Shown here: piece after piece, positions 38,903 to 52,129 of the stretch
Layout: each line of letters starts with the position of its first letter
How positions within the stretch are numbered: the first letter of the stretch is position 1
Assembly (NCBI GenBank): GCA_021399445.1
Contig: JAJTUQ010000002.1
Coordinates: 2,914,001 to 2,978,000, forward strand
Source of the DNA: Xylogone sp. PMI_703
Lineage: Eukaryota; Ascomycota; Leotiomycetes
DNA length: 64,000 bases
Direction of reading: 5' to 3'
Notes under the pieces: generated by a model
The model's input: only the letters and a program-made list of their open reading frames with translations
Told to the model about the DNA's origin: nothing
The model's database searches: none
Translations under genes and position numbers: made by a program

Positions 38903-41900
38903 AGGTGCACCCGATGAAACTGGACAACTAGTGGAGATCTAGGAAAACTGCGTAAAGCGAATCTGGATCTGTATTGAGAAGGTACGCATACTGCAACCAC
39001 TTAATACCCTAAAGTCAACAAGATTTGTCTCAAATCCAGTTTCAGCAAATTGGGCTAAACATTCTCCCAGGTCATCTCAGCAATATGAACACATGTCCAG
39101 CCGCAGCTTCCAGTACGCGTACATGTGGTAAATAGAAGGCCCACCTCATGATGCGCCAGAGGACAGATTCCAACAGGAACCATTCAAGTGTTCTTTGGGA
39201 CAGTTACGGTCAAGCATTTCAGACCAAACAAAACATATAGAGTCATCTAGGTAGGCTTTCCGAATAATAACCATTTGAGCATTTACAAAGCAAAACTGGG
39301 CGAAATAGTATTCTGAAGTATACTGGAATAGGAATATCAGGGATCTACAATGTCATGTTCACAAGCATAATGTCCAGTCGACAGGCAAATACCAGGATTT
39401 CCGACTTCAGATCATTTGGGTTGGGTTATTAGCACTCATACTCTACCTAAAGGCAATGGTCAATCACCCTTTTACTTTTTTCTGGACGAGATAGTCTAGT
39501 GCTAGATCTAAATGTATACTCGACACTGCCGATGTTAAGTCTGTACATGTGACACATTTTGATTGTTATGTAGAGTACCATTAGAGCTTTGTAGTTGGAC
39601 ACTCTAGTATGTCAACGCTATGGCACACTCTTGTATTACCCCCATTTGTTTTTTCGATTGATCCTGAACTCGTTCTTATAGCGTGGTTGACAGCAGGAGA
39701 TCCTAGAAGTCCATCTTATCACCACTAAAATAGTTTAGGTATATGTGCAGCAATTGTAATACGCGATCCAACCACATACAGTAACTGTACTGATTATGCT
39801 GTTGGGTTGAGTTGATTGACTATAGTCAATCTTCTAGCTTCCATGTGACATCCACGTGACTCACTACATCCCATGTTTACATGTAAATAGTTACTGTACT
39901 TCTGATAATTTAGCGGCACTAGTTTTTGTGCCAAATTACTGGATATGCCTGATATGTGTATCATTCTCTTAATGTCCAACGGTGACTTATTTTTCTCTTG
40001 ATCAAGTGGTAAATGACAGCTTTATTACATCTGCTCTCGAACTTGACTAGAGTCAAGACATTACTAGCTCGAAGGAGCAGCCGCAAAGTGGGCGAATATG
40101 CAGCTTTAGCGCAGAGTTACCTATTTGCCAGCTGAGAGCCCCAAATCCCGAGGTATTATTGTCTAACGCATGCAGGAAGAAAAGTATTGGCATCATACAA
40201 AGTCTCTCTGTGCCAGAATACCACTTTTAACCCATGCAAGATGAGGAACTGGTTGGTCTAATGATGCGATACTAAACGCGTATGACAGAAAGGCTTTGCT
40301 TTAACACGATCAAATAAGATTTGTTTGACTATTGATGAAACATAAAGGCCTAAAAGTCGAACTTCGGCAGGAAAGTCACAGAGAGTATTAACAACGAAAT
40401 ATTGCAGGGAGGCAAGGTAGAAGGCGAGCGAGAATCAAAGGAAAAGAACCGTTATATGGTTTCTTGGCACGGCATTTTCGATTTGATAATACCTAAATTG
40501 AGGCGGAAAACAGACGATTCTCGTCCCATCCACCTCTTGAATTCGCTCAAAAACCTACTCTACCTATCACACTACATAAGCTGGTAACGCACATCATCAC
40601 ACAGCAAAGGGAGATAAATCGCTCTTCGGTTACCACAAACGGTTCTTACCTCGCACAACGAAGCGAGTTAACCGTGTAAGACATCGGGTAATCCCAAGTA
40701 GCACTGTTATTGGGTCAGAATATGATGTAGGTTGCAAGAAGGATTCAAGGTTTCGTGCAGCATACAGCGGCGGCGCTGCGCCTTCGTCCATACAATAGTC
40801 GAGAAATAAGATTCGCTGGACTCGCAGCCCGAGCCGCAGTCGGCCATTCGATGCCCGCAGACGAGTGGTGAAACAGAAGATAGGTCATTAGCCTCTCTGA
40901 CGGCCACGCTTCTCTCTTTCTGCTCAGCGAGATACCAAGTCGATGTACTCTTATGTCTGTGGACAAGCTGACAAGGAAGGCTTTACGGCTAGTGAATTGC
41001 CTATGCGGCGCTGAAGAGGACTCCTCAAATGCAGCACATCGCTGCGCCATGTGACTGGCTGCAATAATGATGATGATGAGATGGGCTTCTTCAGGGACAG
41101 GCCGATTCTCGGTGGACTTTGGGCATCTGTGGTCCTTGCTATAAAGGGAATTCTTGATCATCTACGGGGCTCTTTTCCCGTTGATCGTTTTTCTGCCTCT
41201 CCTCTTATTATATTCCAACTTCTTTACTATCTTTCTACCTCGGGTTTCCACAGAGCGGATAATGCTTGCTGGGCTGTAACCTGGGTTAAAAGGGCAACGT
41301 TGTGACACTCGTCAATGCAGGACTGGCGACTTCGTAAGGCGCGAAGCACGACTGTACATTAAACGCCGGGACGAAGGATGAGAAGCAGCCGTAAGGCAAG
41401 AGCCGTGAACTTACCTTGTAATTAACAGCACTAGCAGCAGCACTTATATCCAAACGGAAGGTCTGGAGAAACGATAATGCAGGAGCAAGCTTGGGCGCAA
41501 ATGTGACCAGTTGTGCCTGAGGCACTATAAACCGGAGATGGGTGGATAAACCTACGTCGTAACCATTACGGTACACAGCAACCGGCAGCGTGGCAAAGGA
41601 AACGGGCAGTTGAGAGCTGAGACATACGAGTGATGGCCTTCACCAAGACCCGTAGTGTGAAGGGGTACCTTGGGTTGTGGTGGAGAAATAGCCCAGAGTA
41701 ATAAGTTAATACGAGCAAGAGGAGGGAGAAAAAAATTGTTGGAGATACCGGCTTCAGCTGTTTTGAGCCGTATGCCGGGCTGCTGCCCTGAGGTCCTGAG
41801 GTGTACTGGTGCCTCCCTGCTTTAACCTCACCGGCACGCTTAGGAATGTACCAATCTTACACTCCTAACCATCATCTCCTTCCTCTCGCGCCCACATAAG

Positions 41901-43406
41901 CACTCACGCATCTGTGTGATGCTCAATCTCCGTCAATAATCGCAGCTCCCTGGCGTATCTTGCGGATCTAGTCACGCTTTTGGCGGTGGGAGGAGGCTGA
42001 GTCGCCCTGGTCAGGTAGACCAATGGCGTCCATAGCAACCCCATCCGCGGCGCTGGAGTGACTTTTTCTGCTTCTTTGCAGCTTCTTCGGTGGCCCTGTT
42101 GTCACCACTAAGTACCGGGCCACACGTCCCTTGACGGTCGACCCAAAGAGTTCCCCGTCCAGACTCTCTCGACTGGGCGACGGGCTGCTCCTGCTGGTGT
42201 TGCGACGACGGACGAACGATCCAGCATGCTGCGTGTTGACTTTGACCTGACCGCAATAAATGCTCAACGTTGATCGTGGTTGTGACTTGGAGAACCTGGC
42301 TCTTTGCGTCGACCCCTTGGCTTCGCTGTCGCGTCCTCTTCTACCGGTGCCCAGCTCAACTCCTCGCCGCGAGCTCTCTTGATATTATTTCCCATCTCCT
42401 CTTGGCTCCTCATCCCTTCCTCTTGCTTCTCCTCTCACCACTACTGGCCAAAGTTGTCTGCCTGGGCCTTGGTGGGCACTCAGCGAAAACCCTCGTTATC
42501 CGCTGACACCCCCGGTCAGTGGCTAACCCCCGGCCGTTATTACGGTCTTGCAGTTGACTTTGAGCCAGCGGGCTTCTTCCCCACGCCTGCAGCGCATCGC
42601 ATCGAACGTCCAACTCAGAGGGCACCAGGTCGCTCCAACGCAGGGCTCTGCTGCTGCCACTTCTGCCACTTCTGCGTTCCGTTCCGCTCCTCGTTGTCAC
42701 GCTCCTTCCTCTCCTACAGCCAATACCAGCCGCGAGAGACCCGCGAAGAGCCAGCAAAAAACAAAAAAAAAATCACAGGGAGAGAGTGCGAGAGAAAGGA
42801 GGCGTGCACGACTGGAACTGGCACCAAGGAATCCTCCTTCTGTCGGCGTAGGGAAATATCAACTCGCTTGTCTAACTCTCCCGATGCCACAATTTTAGGT
42901 TGCCGCCTCTGTTGGAACTTCTAGCCCCTCCTCCCCCCTTGCTTCTAACGGCCGACGCTCATACCTTCGAACTTTCTTCGTTGCCATCGTGACGCGGTGC
43001 TTGGACAACATTACGGTTACGATTACTTCGTTACCCGCTGCTCTTGCTCTTGGCCCCCTTGCAGCAGCTTTCTGCTTGACCTTCGGTGATTATTGTGTGG
43101 GTTATCGCTATCGTTATCATTGTCCCCCAACTTTTTTGGCTGATCTTGCGAGCTTCCTTCAGCTCTGAGCTCCACCTTTACCTCAACGTCCATTCTCCGT
43201 CTTTCAGCTGCTCTAAATCCACGACAGAACAATCCCCCCTCTCTATACGATATTTGACAAATAATACTCGAGATTGTTCGATACTCGCTTGCACTGCTTC
43301 TCTGATATCGCGAATCACAAACCATAACCCCCTTCATACCAGTTGCTATGCTTTAAGCAGCGACTCTTTTCGAGCAAGATACGGCACTACAGATGGCGAT
43401 TTGACA
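38903..43406. other. 4.5-kb intergenic region and probable long leader of the C2H2 gene
   Basis: No gene is supported. A dispersed repeat copy lies at 39458-39617. From about 41880 to 43406 the plus strand becomes pyrimidine-rich (many CT and TCT runs), typical of long fungal 5' untranslated regions before regulator genes. Overlapping frames at 41968-42924 read on both strands and have no family likeness. Confidence 0.45.
39458..39617 (+). repeat. Dispersed repeat, copy B (about 160 bp)
   Basis: Same orientation as copy A at 14840-15008, starting GGTCAATCACCC and matching it through the TGTTATGTAGAGTA block. Small gaps and scattered substitutions indicate that the copies are old. No flanking target duplication or inverted ends are evident. 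Confidence 0.6.
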
Positions 43407-44985
43407 ATGCCGGTGGTAGAAAATCATTTTGCACCTCAAAGCGCAGACATATACGATCCAGATGATGTTGTGCCGCGCGATAGCCCTTTGCTAAGACCTA
43501 TGATACCCAAGCTAATGCCTTCTCCTTCTCCGCCGCCATCAATTCCTTTACCGAAAATCAGTCCTGATTCTAGTCCTGGTTCTCCTGGTCGCAAGCATTC
43601 CAGATCTAGGAAGGCCCGACCCAGCCAGAGCGATGCCGTGCTGATCTCTATGATGGATGGTGGAAAGCGTCCAGAACTCGCGCGGACGGCGGGGAACGAA
43701 CCGTTGGCGTCAGATGGGGAAGGTTCGGATCAGGGGTACTCACCAAAGGGAACAGAGGTCACTGTTGAGAAGAGCGAGCTCCCCGCCATTGCTGCGCGTG
43801 CACTGATGGCGAATGAAGCACATATACCGAAGACTCAGCCGCAGATATCACAGTCCATATCACTATCGACATCACTGGCCCCAATTAAAAGCCTAGGATT
43901 AGTGGGAACTCCCATAGACGATGTGAAGCTCGTTTTGCCTTCAATATCTGCCGCGTACCCTGATGTTCGCTCTTTTCGAGAGACAGGCATTAAACTCGAA
44001 CCGAGGCCTTCGCCCTCCTCAGGTGAACTGCCGCCGATTCAGCATCTACCTCATGGGAACATAACCCTTCCATCCATTACCGATCAGCTTGGTGACTTGA
44101 ACCAACTGACTGAAGCGTCTCCAGCGAGTGATATTAAGTCTTACGCTCCATCCCCACCAGGAAGACCGCCACCTAGGTTTTCAAGTATATCGGGACATGG
44201 GTCGCCCCCGCGATCACCTAACGACGCAATCCGGCGCGAATTACCATCACCTGGCCGTGGGCACCCGGGTCCGGGCAGTAGTCACTACTACCACAATCGT
44301 CGACAGTCCGGATCTGACAGCCAGATATATTCCAGTGCCGGGGAATACCAAAGTAGTAATACTGAGACACCGAGTACCGATCAGTCAGGATCAACTCCCG
44401 TCACAACCGGAATTGATCGCATGAGCATCGACAGCGTCACAAATCCACAGGGTGGAGGTTTTCAATGCACATATCCGGGTTGTATCGCTCCACCATTTCA
44501 AACACAGGTTGGTCAATATGGCGAAGCCTTGCCATAGTACCCAGTTTACTAATCCTTCATAGTATCTCCTCAACTCACATACCAACGTCCACTCTACGAG
44601 CCGGCCCCACTACTGCCCAGTAAAGGGGTGTCCAAGGGGCGAAGGCGGGAAAGGGTTCAAAAGGAAGAATGAGATGATCAGGCATGGGCTGGTTCACGAT
44701 TCGCCAGGTTATGTCTGCCCATTCTGTCCTGATCGGGAACATAAATACCCAAGACCCGATAATTTACAAAGGTATGCATCTATTTTCCACCTCTCATTTT
44801 GCAGACGACTATCCCAAATCAGCTCAAAACTCTGCTATTTTAAGCACCTCCTAACCAATTCTGGCAGACATGTTAGAGTTCATCACACAGACAAAGACAA
44901 AGATGATCCCCAGCTTAGGGATGTCCTTTCGCAGAGGCCAGAGGGCCCGAACAGAGGAAGACGACGGAGGGGTGGAACGTCGTAG
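43407..44985 (+). CDS. C2H2 zinc-finger transcription factor, three fingers (475 aa)
   Basis: Exons 43407-44507, 44563-44771 and 44868-44985. The frame upstream of 43407 stays open but has no ATG, so this is the first usable start. Residues 1-350 are disordered and Ser/Pro-rich. The fingers lie at the end: about 353-380 (CTYPGC ... HTNVH), 385-412 (CPVKGCPRGEGGKGF ... HGLVH) and 420-445 (CPFCPDREHKYPRPDNLQRH). A basic tail (NRGRRRRGG) follows. The introns interrupt the first and third fingers. The GFKRKNEMIRHGLVHDSPGY block is highly conserved among filamentous ascomycetes, in nuclear regulators tied to stress and development; I cannot name the exact orthologue. A 1.5-kb pyrimidine-rich leader suggests complex control. 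Confidence 0.85.
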
Positions 44986-45456
44986 CATCGGCTGAGAAGA
45001 TGCCGCCCCGTCTTGGTTCGCATTGCCTTCTATGAGCAAAAAAGTGAAACAATTTGAGCACCAGATACCTTTGGCCGGAATATCTGATCAAGCATGTGCA
45101 TTTAATTAAGTCTTGTTTTGAAAAAGCGCGCAAGAGTAGATAATGGATTTACTCTTGCCTGAAAAGGATTGCAGGGATTTCCCATATGAGGCGTTGGTAA
45201 TGGTTGGCGTATTTCAGGCGTGAAGTGACGAGATGATGACCATTGGAGTATGGAGCATGATATACCAGAAGAAGCTGTCTTTTGTTGACCGAGATTCAAG
45301 GACCATATAGTCTTACCGGTCAGCTATCATTTGGCATGAGCTACAGTTTTGTGCCGCATTCTTGTCTATAGTTTCACTACACAAGAAAATGAACATGATG
45401 ATCTTTTTTGACTGACTTTATCCAATCAAATCCTTTCACTGCTTACTAGGAACCTT
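44986..45456. other. Convergent intergenic region
   Basis: 471 bp between the 3' ends of the C2H2 gene and palB. No gene is seen. Confidence 0.45.
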
Positions 45457-48235
45457 TCATTCTCCTGTGCCCCAAGGCTCCACAGTGACGGGCCCCTCAC
45501 TCAGCAATTCTACATATACCTCATCAACCCCTACTCTCCCGGAGAGTCTTTCTACGACTATCCACAAATTACCTAGTCGACTCATCTCAGGGCTCAAGTC
45601 TACATCACTAGTTCTAATGCCCATGGGTGCATCGCTAAAGTCGCCGTGATTGGAGAAGTCTAGCACTGTCTTATCCGGGCCTTGTCCCAATTCTAGGGAT
45701 AGTCTGAGAAGTGATCTAGTCTTTGGCGGCTGACTTGGTCTTTCTGCGATATTATTGCATCTTGCAATGCATTTGAGCCTAGTAAGTCTCTGACTCGTGA
45801 CTGGAGCCAGCATCCGATCCACGCCCTCGGTAAATCTGAGTACGGGCAGACGTATACTCAATCGCCCTGCGGTCTCAGGCAGAAGCGGTCGTACTTCACA
45901 CGCAACCGTAGAGCTAACACGCAGCGTGAAGTTTCCTGTCTGCCCAGGCTCGAAGGTCGAGCAGACAATGGTGTACTTGCCTGGCTGGACGTCCTGGAGA
46001 TCAGCCAGGGCACAACCTCTTCGATAATCACCCGACTGCCCAACAATATCCCTCCCAGCGACGGTTGTGACGCGCTCTCCCCCTGACCATACCATTTTCA
46101 CGTGGACTGCTAGTTCTTCCGCATCTGTTTCTAGAAGAAGACGTATTCCGGTTCGAGACTGGACGGTTATGCTGAATTGAGGGTTCAATGGATAGGATGA
46201 TGCACTTGCATTCCCACCGGCTGTACTATGCGTCCATGCACCTGTATGAACTGTGCTGTGAGAATGATTGTCTATGGCTGGGGCAACTGAGACCGGGGAT
46301 CGAGAAAACAGGGAGAGGGTGAATGAGTATTTTGGGAGAGGAAGACCGTGTTGGGCAACTACTACTGTATATGTAGACGGACCCGGGGCTTCAATCCTCG
46401 CGAGGGTCTGAGGCGAATCGACAAATGATCCACGATAGAACGGGTCATCGCTCAGATAAACTCTTCGGCCATTTGCTTCAAATACATATAGGCTTATAAA
46501 CCCTAGTGCACTTGACTTGTCGGCTAGTGTGATCGACTGCCTCTGCGATATTTCTCGCTCTCCGGTCGTGAAATGACGACTCAGAAGAATCCATAGAGGG
46601 CCTTTATTCACTGATGTGACGGCGTACTGAGGACTTTGTATGAATGACCCAGGCACGTTTATCTGAGGCAAAGACCAAGAAAAGTGCCAATCCTGGCGGT
46701 ATTTGAAGAGACCTGGGTTCCAGTTCAGATATAGGGATTCAAAATTCTGGCCTACTTCTTCGAAACGCATCCAGAAACTTCCAGGAGTGGTGGCGGCATG
46801 TTCAGAAGGAAGCGCATCCCGAAGGTCGCCAGTCCAGTCCGAGTTTTCCAGTGACGGTGGATCAGGAGCTTTGGTGGCTTGGGGTCCTTTCCATACCACG
46901 CCCTCGCACCATGGATTCTTCACCAAGAGAAGACGCTGAGAACCAGTATCCTTCATATCTAGTACAGCATAGTCATGTTCACCAACGAGTCCTAGCACTT
47001 TCTCTTCGCCACTCGTCAAGCGGCCTGTGCCGAGGGTGATCATGACATCTCCGTAACCAAAAGACTTGCTTATTCTAGTCCAGAGTTGTTCCAACTGCAA
47101 ATCATCGCTAAAGGGCTTAGCTCTGTAGTAGATAATAGATATATAGTGAGCCTACCTCTGAAGAAATATTTGCTCAGGTATCCATCCTGTTAGCACCCAC
47201 AGATCGGTGCCAGAATTGCTTCCGGGGAAATCATAGCCACCCCGAACCTTTAGGTAGGCCTTCTCCACTAAAGCTGGCCACATCAGTTTAGGATTATTAC
47301 GGTCCACTACATGGAGTTTGCGTGAAGAATTAGAAGATGGAAGCCTGTCGTCGATGGTAACTCTCCGAGAGCACCCATTAAAATGGAGGCGGAATATATA
47401 TTTCCCATTCGCTGATATCCGTGGTCTATTCTTTGACTTATCATATGGGTATATTGTGGAAGCCAGGAACTTTTTATTAGCTTAGCCGGAGCGTAGTCAT
47501 AATCTAACGAAGGGCCTTACCGTTCCGATTCCCTTTGAGCCACGAGCTGTACAGGCGCAAAGACTTGCGACTACGGAGCAGTCTGTCGTGATATCCTGAA
47601 CCAGGTCTATCCCATCACCAGTGTCCATTGCCGAGGCTTCTTCATTAGGTGACACTTGGAATTCTGCATCTTGAATACCAAAAATGTCCTTTGGTCTCTT
47701 CCAGCCATCAAAGATCTCGTTTTGTACCTGGGACAGGTTCAAATCGGATGCCTCACTATCGATGTTAGCATGTAGATCTGCTGATGAGTGAGGCAAATTT
47801 AAGCCGTACGTATATAGGTTGTCAGCAGCCTTGTCAAACACAGCATTATCAGGCTCGGACTGCCAAGCTGGAAACACGAATCCATTGAGTCTGGAGCTTT
47901 CGAGCAGAATCAGCTGCTCTTGTTTTGTAAGCGCCCTTTCTGATAACGGAATTTTTGAAAACGGCTCCTTTTTGGTTGTGGTCCAATTTGGAGATGCTTT
48001 AATTTCCTCAGCCCGAGAAAGCAACTGCTTGCATTTTCGACGAAGCCTTGTCCGGTCTTCATCGTTGCTTGCTAGTTTGGTGGCCTTCATATAAAGTTCC
48101 ACCGCTTGGATGGCATTCTGCAGAGCCTCATCTTTCGTGTAGGCAGAGTCTATCTTGTGCTCAGCTTCCTAATCACCGTAAGTAAAGGTATCTCTTTCGA
48201 GCAAAGCAGCACCCTACAGCAGCCTTAGTTTCCAT
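45457..48235 (-). CDS. palB: Calpain-like protease PalB/Rim13 (876 aa)
   Basis: Exons 48218-48235, 47521-48168, 47156-47469 and 45457-47107, with introns of 49, 51 and 48 bp. The last acceptor is CTTTAG before CGATGA, which gives the family sequence FLQSDDLQLEQLW; the nearer TGCAG site would shift the frame. An N-terminal MIT domain (about 1-75) allows docking to ESCRT-III. The papain-like calpain core shows Cys203 (TTDCSVVASLC), His371 (GEHDYAVLDM) and Asn391 (LVKNPW). Two calpain-III-like beta domains follow. PalB/Rim13 acts at the plasma-membrane and ESCRT complex of the ambient-pH pathway, where it is thought to cleave the PacC/Rim101 factor at alkaline pH. All triad residues are present, so the enzyme should be active. 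Length fits fungal members (about 840-900 aa). Confidence 0.95.
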
Positions 48236-48961
48236 ATTAAAGCTCTCTTCTATACATAGTTTCTAAATTTACAGCTGGTTCATGGTCCACGTGACAACAG
48301 TAAAGGAAATTCTAATATAAGGCTGATGCTGTGATTCCGGTTAGTTACACGGAAAACATGTCTTAGTAATCTCAATGTTGCAGTTCCGCCCGGAACTACT
48401 TAACGCAAGGCTGGGCTTGACTCAACCTGATCGCATGGTTGCAAGGCTACTGACGAGAACCACCGGGCATCGCACCTGTTGAAGCCGGGATTCGGTTGCT
48501 TGCGGAAACGATTGAAACGCGGAAAACTATACTAGTAATCCTTGTACTTATATCACAGCAGAATGTATTGAAAAGAACAGTCATCTGCAGATCCTGCCTT
48601 TATTAGGGTAGCATGGTTTTCCGCATTTGAATCGCTCCCACTTGGGCCGAGGTTCTTCTCGTCTGTTCCAGGTGAGATCAGACACCACCCTTTACTTAAT
48701 TCCGCCAAACTCTCCCAGCACCCACTCCGCTCATTTTTTCTGTCAAAGAAAATTTGAGATAATAATTAGTACTGCCGATTACGGTCTACTTCATATCAAG
48801 GAGTGCGGTTGTGCACAAGTTGCTAGAGGAGCTAGACTTTGCAGCCGAGGCACCTGTGATCCTTTGCCGGACCGCGGCACTCAGGCCAAGTTGAGCTTGG
48901 AGAGATTGATAAGGGATAGGAGCACATCTGGATTGCTTTCGCCATCACCATCACCATCACT
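48236..48961. other. Divergent promoter between palB and the peroxisomal carrier
   Basis: 726 bp shared by two divergently transcribed genes. A CATCACCATCACCATCACT run lies just before the carrier's start codon. No gene is supported; a frame at 48627-48983 overlaps the leader. Confidence 0.45.
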
Positions 48962-50136
48962 ATGGCTGTTCAATCCAAAGTAGCTCCACTGTCACCTTGG
49001 GGGCTGGCAGTTGCTGGTGCTACCGGCGCTGTCATTGCCAATGCTCTTGTGTATCCCTTAGACATGTGAGTATGTCATTATCTCTGTCCGGTCATTTACT
49101 TACACCAATCTTCTAGAGTAAAAACTCGCCTCCAAGTTCAAGTCAAGCGAAAACCAGGCGACGAAAAAGTAGAGGGTGATGATGCATTTCATTACACGTC
49201 TACATGGGATGCGATTACCAAGATCGCAGCTGAGGATGGCGTTCTCGGCCTATATGCGGGAATGAATGGGGCCCTCATCGGTGTTGCATCAACGAACTTT
49301 GCATATTTCTACTGGTACTCTATCATAAGAACATTATACTTTTCATCCCGAAAAGTGCAAACACCGCCTGGTACCGCTGTGGAGTTGGCTTTAGGTGCCT
49401 TGTCCGGCGCTGTGGCCCAAATCTTCACAATTCCTATTGCAGTTGTAACAACTCGACAACAAACACAGACTAAGGGTGAGAGGAAAGGAATGATAGCGAC
49501 AGCCAAGGATGTAATAAATAGCGAAGATGGGTGGACTGGACTCTGGAGAGGCCTGAAAGCTAGTCTTGTCCTTTGTGTTAATCCCGCCATTACGTATGGC
49601 GCTTATCAGAGATTGAGGGTCGTCATGTTCCCGGGAAAGACAAACCTAAAACCTTGGGAATCCTTCCGTAAGCATTCATTCTTCTACAACGCATACAAAG
49701 TATTGACAATTGTGCTTGTGTAGTTCTTGGTGCTATATCTAAATCTTTAGCAACAATTGCAACCCAACCCCTTATCGTTGCGAAGGTTGGCCTCCAGTCA
49801 AAACCTCCCCCATCACGGGAAGGAAAGCCTTTCAAGAGCTTTATTGAAGTCATGGAGTTTATCATCAAGAATGAAGGCCTTCTTAGCCTTTTCAAGGGTA
49901 TCGGTCCTCAGATATCTAAGGGAATTTTAGTCCAAGGCATACTCATGATGACTAAAGAAAGGTATGCATCTATGCTGTTCCTGGAACAACTAAGAATACT
50001 AACCCAGTTCAGAATGGAGCTTCTTTTCATCCTTCTCTTTAGGTATCTTCGACAACTCCGTTCCACTCAGCTTAAAAAGGCAGCGGAGCTCGCCGCTTCC
50101 AAAGCTAAGGAGACTCTTCCTGTAGTGACTAAATGA
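48962..50136 (+). CDS. ANT1: Peroxisomal adenine nucleotide carrier (PMP47/ANT1 type), 338 aa
   Basis: Exons 48962-49065, 49117-49667, 49724-49961 and 50013-50136. It belongs to the mitochondrial carrier family and shows the three repeated half-structures with PxD/E-x-x-[KR] signatures: YPLDIVKTRLQVQV (split by intron 1), IPIAVVTTRQQTQ and QPLIVAKVGLQS. Six membrane segments are expected. PMP47/Ant1 exchanges ATP and AMP across the peroxisomal membrane so fatty acids can be activated inside. The assignment rests on YPLDIVKTRLQ near the start, the long matrix loop after it (KRKPGDEKVEGDDAFHYTST) and the MELLFILLFRYLRQLRS C-terminal segment. Signature 2 (IPIAVVTTRQQT) lacks the usual acidic residue, as in PMP47 proteins. 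Intron 3 is 51 bp with no stop, so its retention would keep frame. Confidence 0.88.
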
Positions 50137-50536
50137 TGGCATCATTTAATGGGTTTTTAGGCGTTTTGACTTGATGCTTCTATTGGGTAGGTGGGATTTT
50201 GTATGCCGTTAGGCCCTCGTGTGTATTATCAGTTGCACTCGCATGTGTCATGATTTATTAGAGGCGGGCATGTTTTGGAAGACTAGAAATAGATCTCCTC
50301 GACTAGATATACGTACAAGCCTCGAAATTTAAAGATAGATATAGCTTGAATATTTCAATTCAGACAAACCAATTGATGTTTAATAAATTCAAAAAATGCT
50401 ACGTATCAGGACAGGAGGCGGTCGCATCATGTGATGATGATTAGATATTGGTCACGTGTGACTACTAGGGCTCGGTTCCAATTTGCCCACATCGAAATTC
50501 ACGAGTTTTGACAACTGGGCAGCCAACAACAAAACA
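50137..50536. other. Convergent intergenic region
   Basis: 400 bp between the carrier and the small minus-strand gene. AT-rich 3' sequence; nothing else seen. Confidence 0.45.
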
Positions 50537-50875
50537 TCAAGACTGATCTTCCACAGCAGTCGCAATGGCGAGTATGTATGACTGAACCGTTGGATTGTGA
50601 GTTATTTCTAACGGTTTATTATTTAGAATCGAAGAACTCGTCTCAGCACAATCAGTCCAGAAAGGCTCACCGTAACGGGTAATAACGATTTCTCTAGTGA
50701 AAGTTCTATCTTGTATAAATACTAATACAGCGATGTATAGTATTAAGAAGCCAAAGACCTCTAGATACCCATCCCTCAAGGGTACTGATCCCAAGTTCCG
50801 AAGAAACCACAGGCATGCTCTCCACGGCACAATGAAGGCTTTGGTTGGTTTCCCTAAACCAAGTGTTCCTGACAT
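50537..50875 (-). CDS. Small single-pass membrane protein, function unknown (112 aa)
   Basis: One exon as modelled. The protein has a conserved-looking N-terminal part (GKPTKAFIVPWRACLWFLRN), then a hydrophobic stretch at about residues 39-56 (VFGFLILYIAVLVFIQD) suited to one membrane span, and a polar tail. The N-terminal part is basic, so the N-terminus would probably face the cytosol or matrix. A possible donor (ACG/GTGAGC) near codon 84 means the last 25 residues could be intron or alternative exon. I do not recognise the family. The gene lies tail-to-tail with the peroxisomal carrier and head-to-head with VTS1. Confidence 0.6.
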   Translation of the reverse strand: MSGTLGLGKPTKAFIVPWRACLWFLRNLGSVPLRDGYLEVFGFLILYIAVLVFIQDRTFTREIVITRYGEPFWTDCAETSSSILNNKPLEITHNPTVQSYILAIATAVEDQS

Positions 50876-52129
50876 TTTTGCTAATAGTGGTCTCTATGTA
50901 GAAAGAGTTGAAGGAGGGTAAGCGGGAGAGTGCATGATTTCAATGACGAATTTTCTGTTCGAGCATGGTAATGCAATGGTGCATCTTGTGCGGGTTTTCA
51001 AAATGCGGGCGGTTTAGGGTCTTAACTCTGTCAACGAATAGGCGCAGAACAATAGGCTTCATTCTCAGGAATTAAAACGAGAAATTTTGCACCCATTTGG
51101 AGATCGGCTACAATTCGACCATTCATGCAAAATCCAGCGATTTCTTCCCTTCAACAGTGACAAATATCAGAACCGGCATTAGTGTGTACAGCTCAAGAGC
51201 CTTTCCATGCTCGTCCGCTGAAGGTATATTCTTCGTGCCAAGATTATAATAGACCCTTTCATTACCAAACACCTTTTCTCATATTCCATGAGGTAATGGT
51301 GCATGAAGATCGGGTTACATATGAAGTTTAGAATATTGCAATACCTAAGTTGTGTGCAGAAGCCGTATTTTCCGGCTTTCTTGTACCGGGACTTCCAGTC
51401 CAAATATTGTCCTTGATGAGACTTGCTGATCACATCCTTCTTTAACCTGTAGTTTATTCTGCGCCTCCGAGGTCACAAACATATAATAGAGTTGTAGACC
51501 TCTGCTAGAACGAGATGTATTTGAATAATGGAAGAATATGATTAGCAGTCTGTATAAATAACTCGGTGTGACTCTATATAGACCAGCACCGTATGAGGAT
51601 TGACCCGTCGGCTATGACCGCCAGAAAGATATCCAAACTTCACGTAATTTACAAAATGAGAACAGTAACAAGGCGAGACTAGAGATACTACGTAAAAGAT
51701 AAATCTGCCCGTTCCCATAAACGGAATTGCCATTACTTAAACCACTTTTGCAAATAGCCTTGGGATGGCCCTTTCTGTTTGATCGCGTACCTGGTGTAAG
51801 AATTGGCTACCGTATTTGGAAGCGCTGGCGTCCTGCCATTTTGCGCGCTAAACTCGTATCGTACCCGCCCTTAGCCATCGCGCCGAGTCCATCGTGCACC
51901 TTCTCTCCTCCACCATCACTCTAGCCTTTCCAGATCGATTCTTTTCTATCACCATAACTTCAGCGCCGTTGTTCTTAGGCTCCTTTGAGGTCAGCAGGTC
52001 TGCAGGAGTTCTTCGACATCTGCTTCAGGCGAATTCTGTTTCTGTTGCAGCCGTGAAACACTCGGCCGTCAGCAGTTCCCCCTAGCCGTAGTCAACTCAC
52101 TTTAAGCAACCGTTGGTCTTTGCACCATT
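50876..52129. other. Divergent promoter region of the small membrane protein and VTS1
   Basis: 1.25 kb without a gene. The right end (about 51880-52129) is pyrimidine-rich and likely the VTS1 leader. Confidence 0.45.

Noticed and set aside
42304..42924. 206-codon plus-strand frame upstream of the C2H2 gene
   Set aside because: Several frames overlap here on both strands, and composition follows the pyrimidine-rich leader. No domain is visible.
43086..43406. Hydrophobic N-terminal extension of the C2H2 factor that would tether it to membranes
   Set aside because: The open frame begins with GTG and has no ATG before 43407, so the extension is probably untranslated leader.
48885..48890. PacC-type GCCAAG site near palB
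   Set aside because: A single hexamer is expected by chance in 700 bp and lies nearer the divergent carrier gene.
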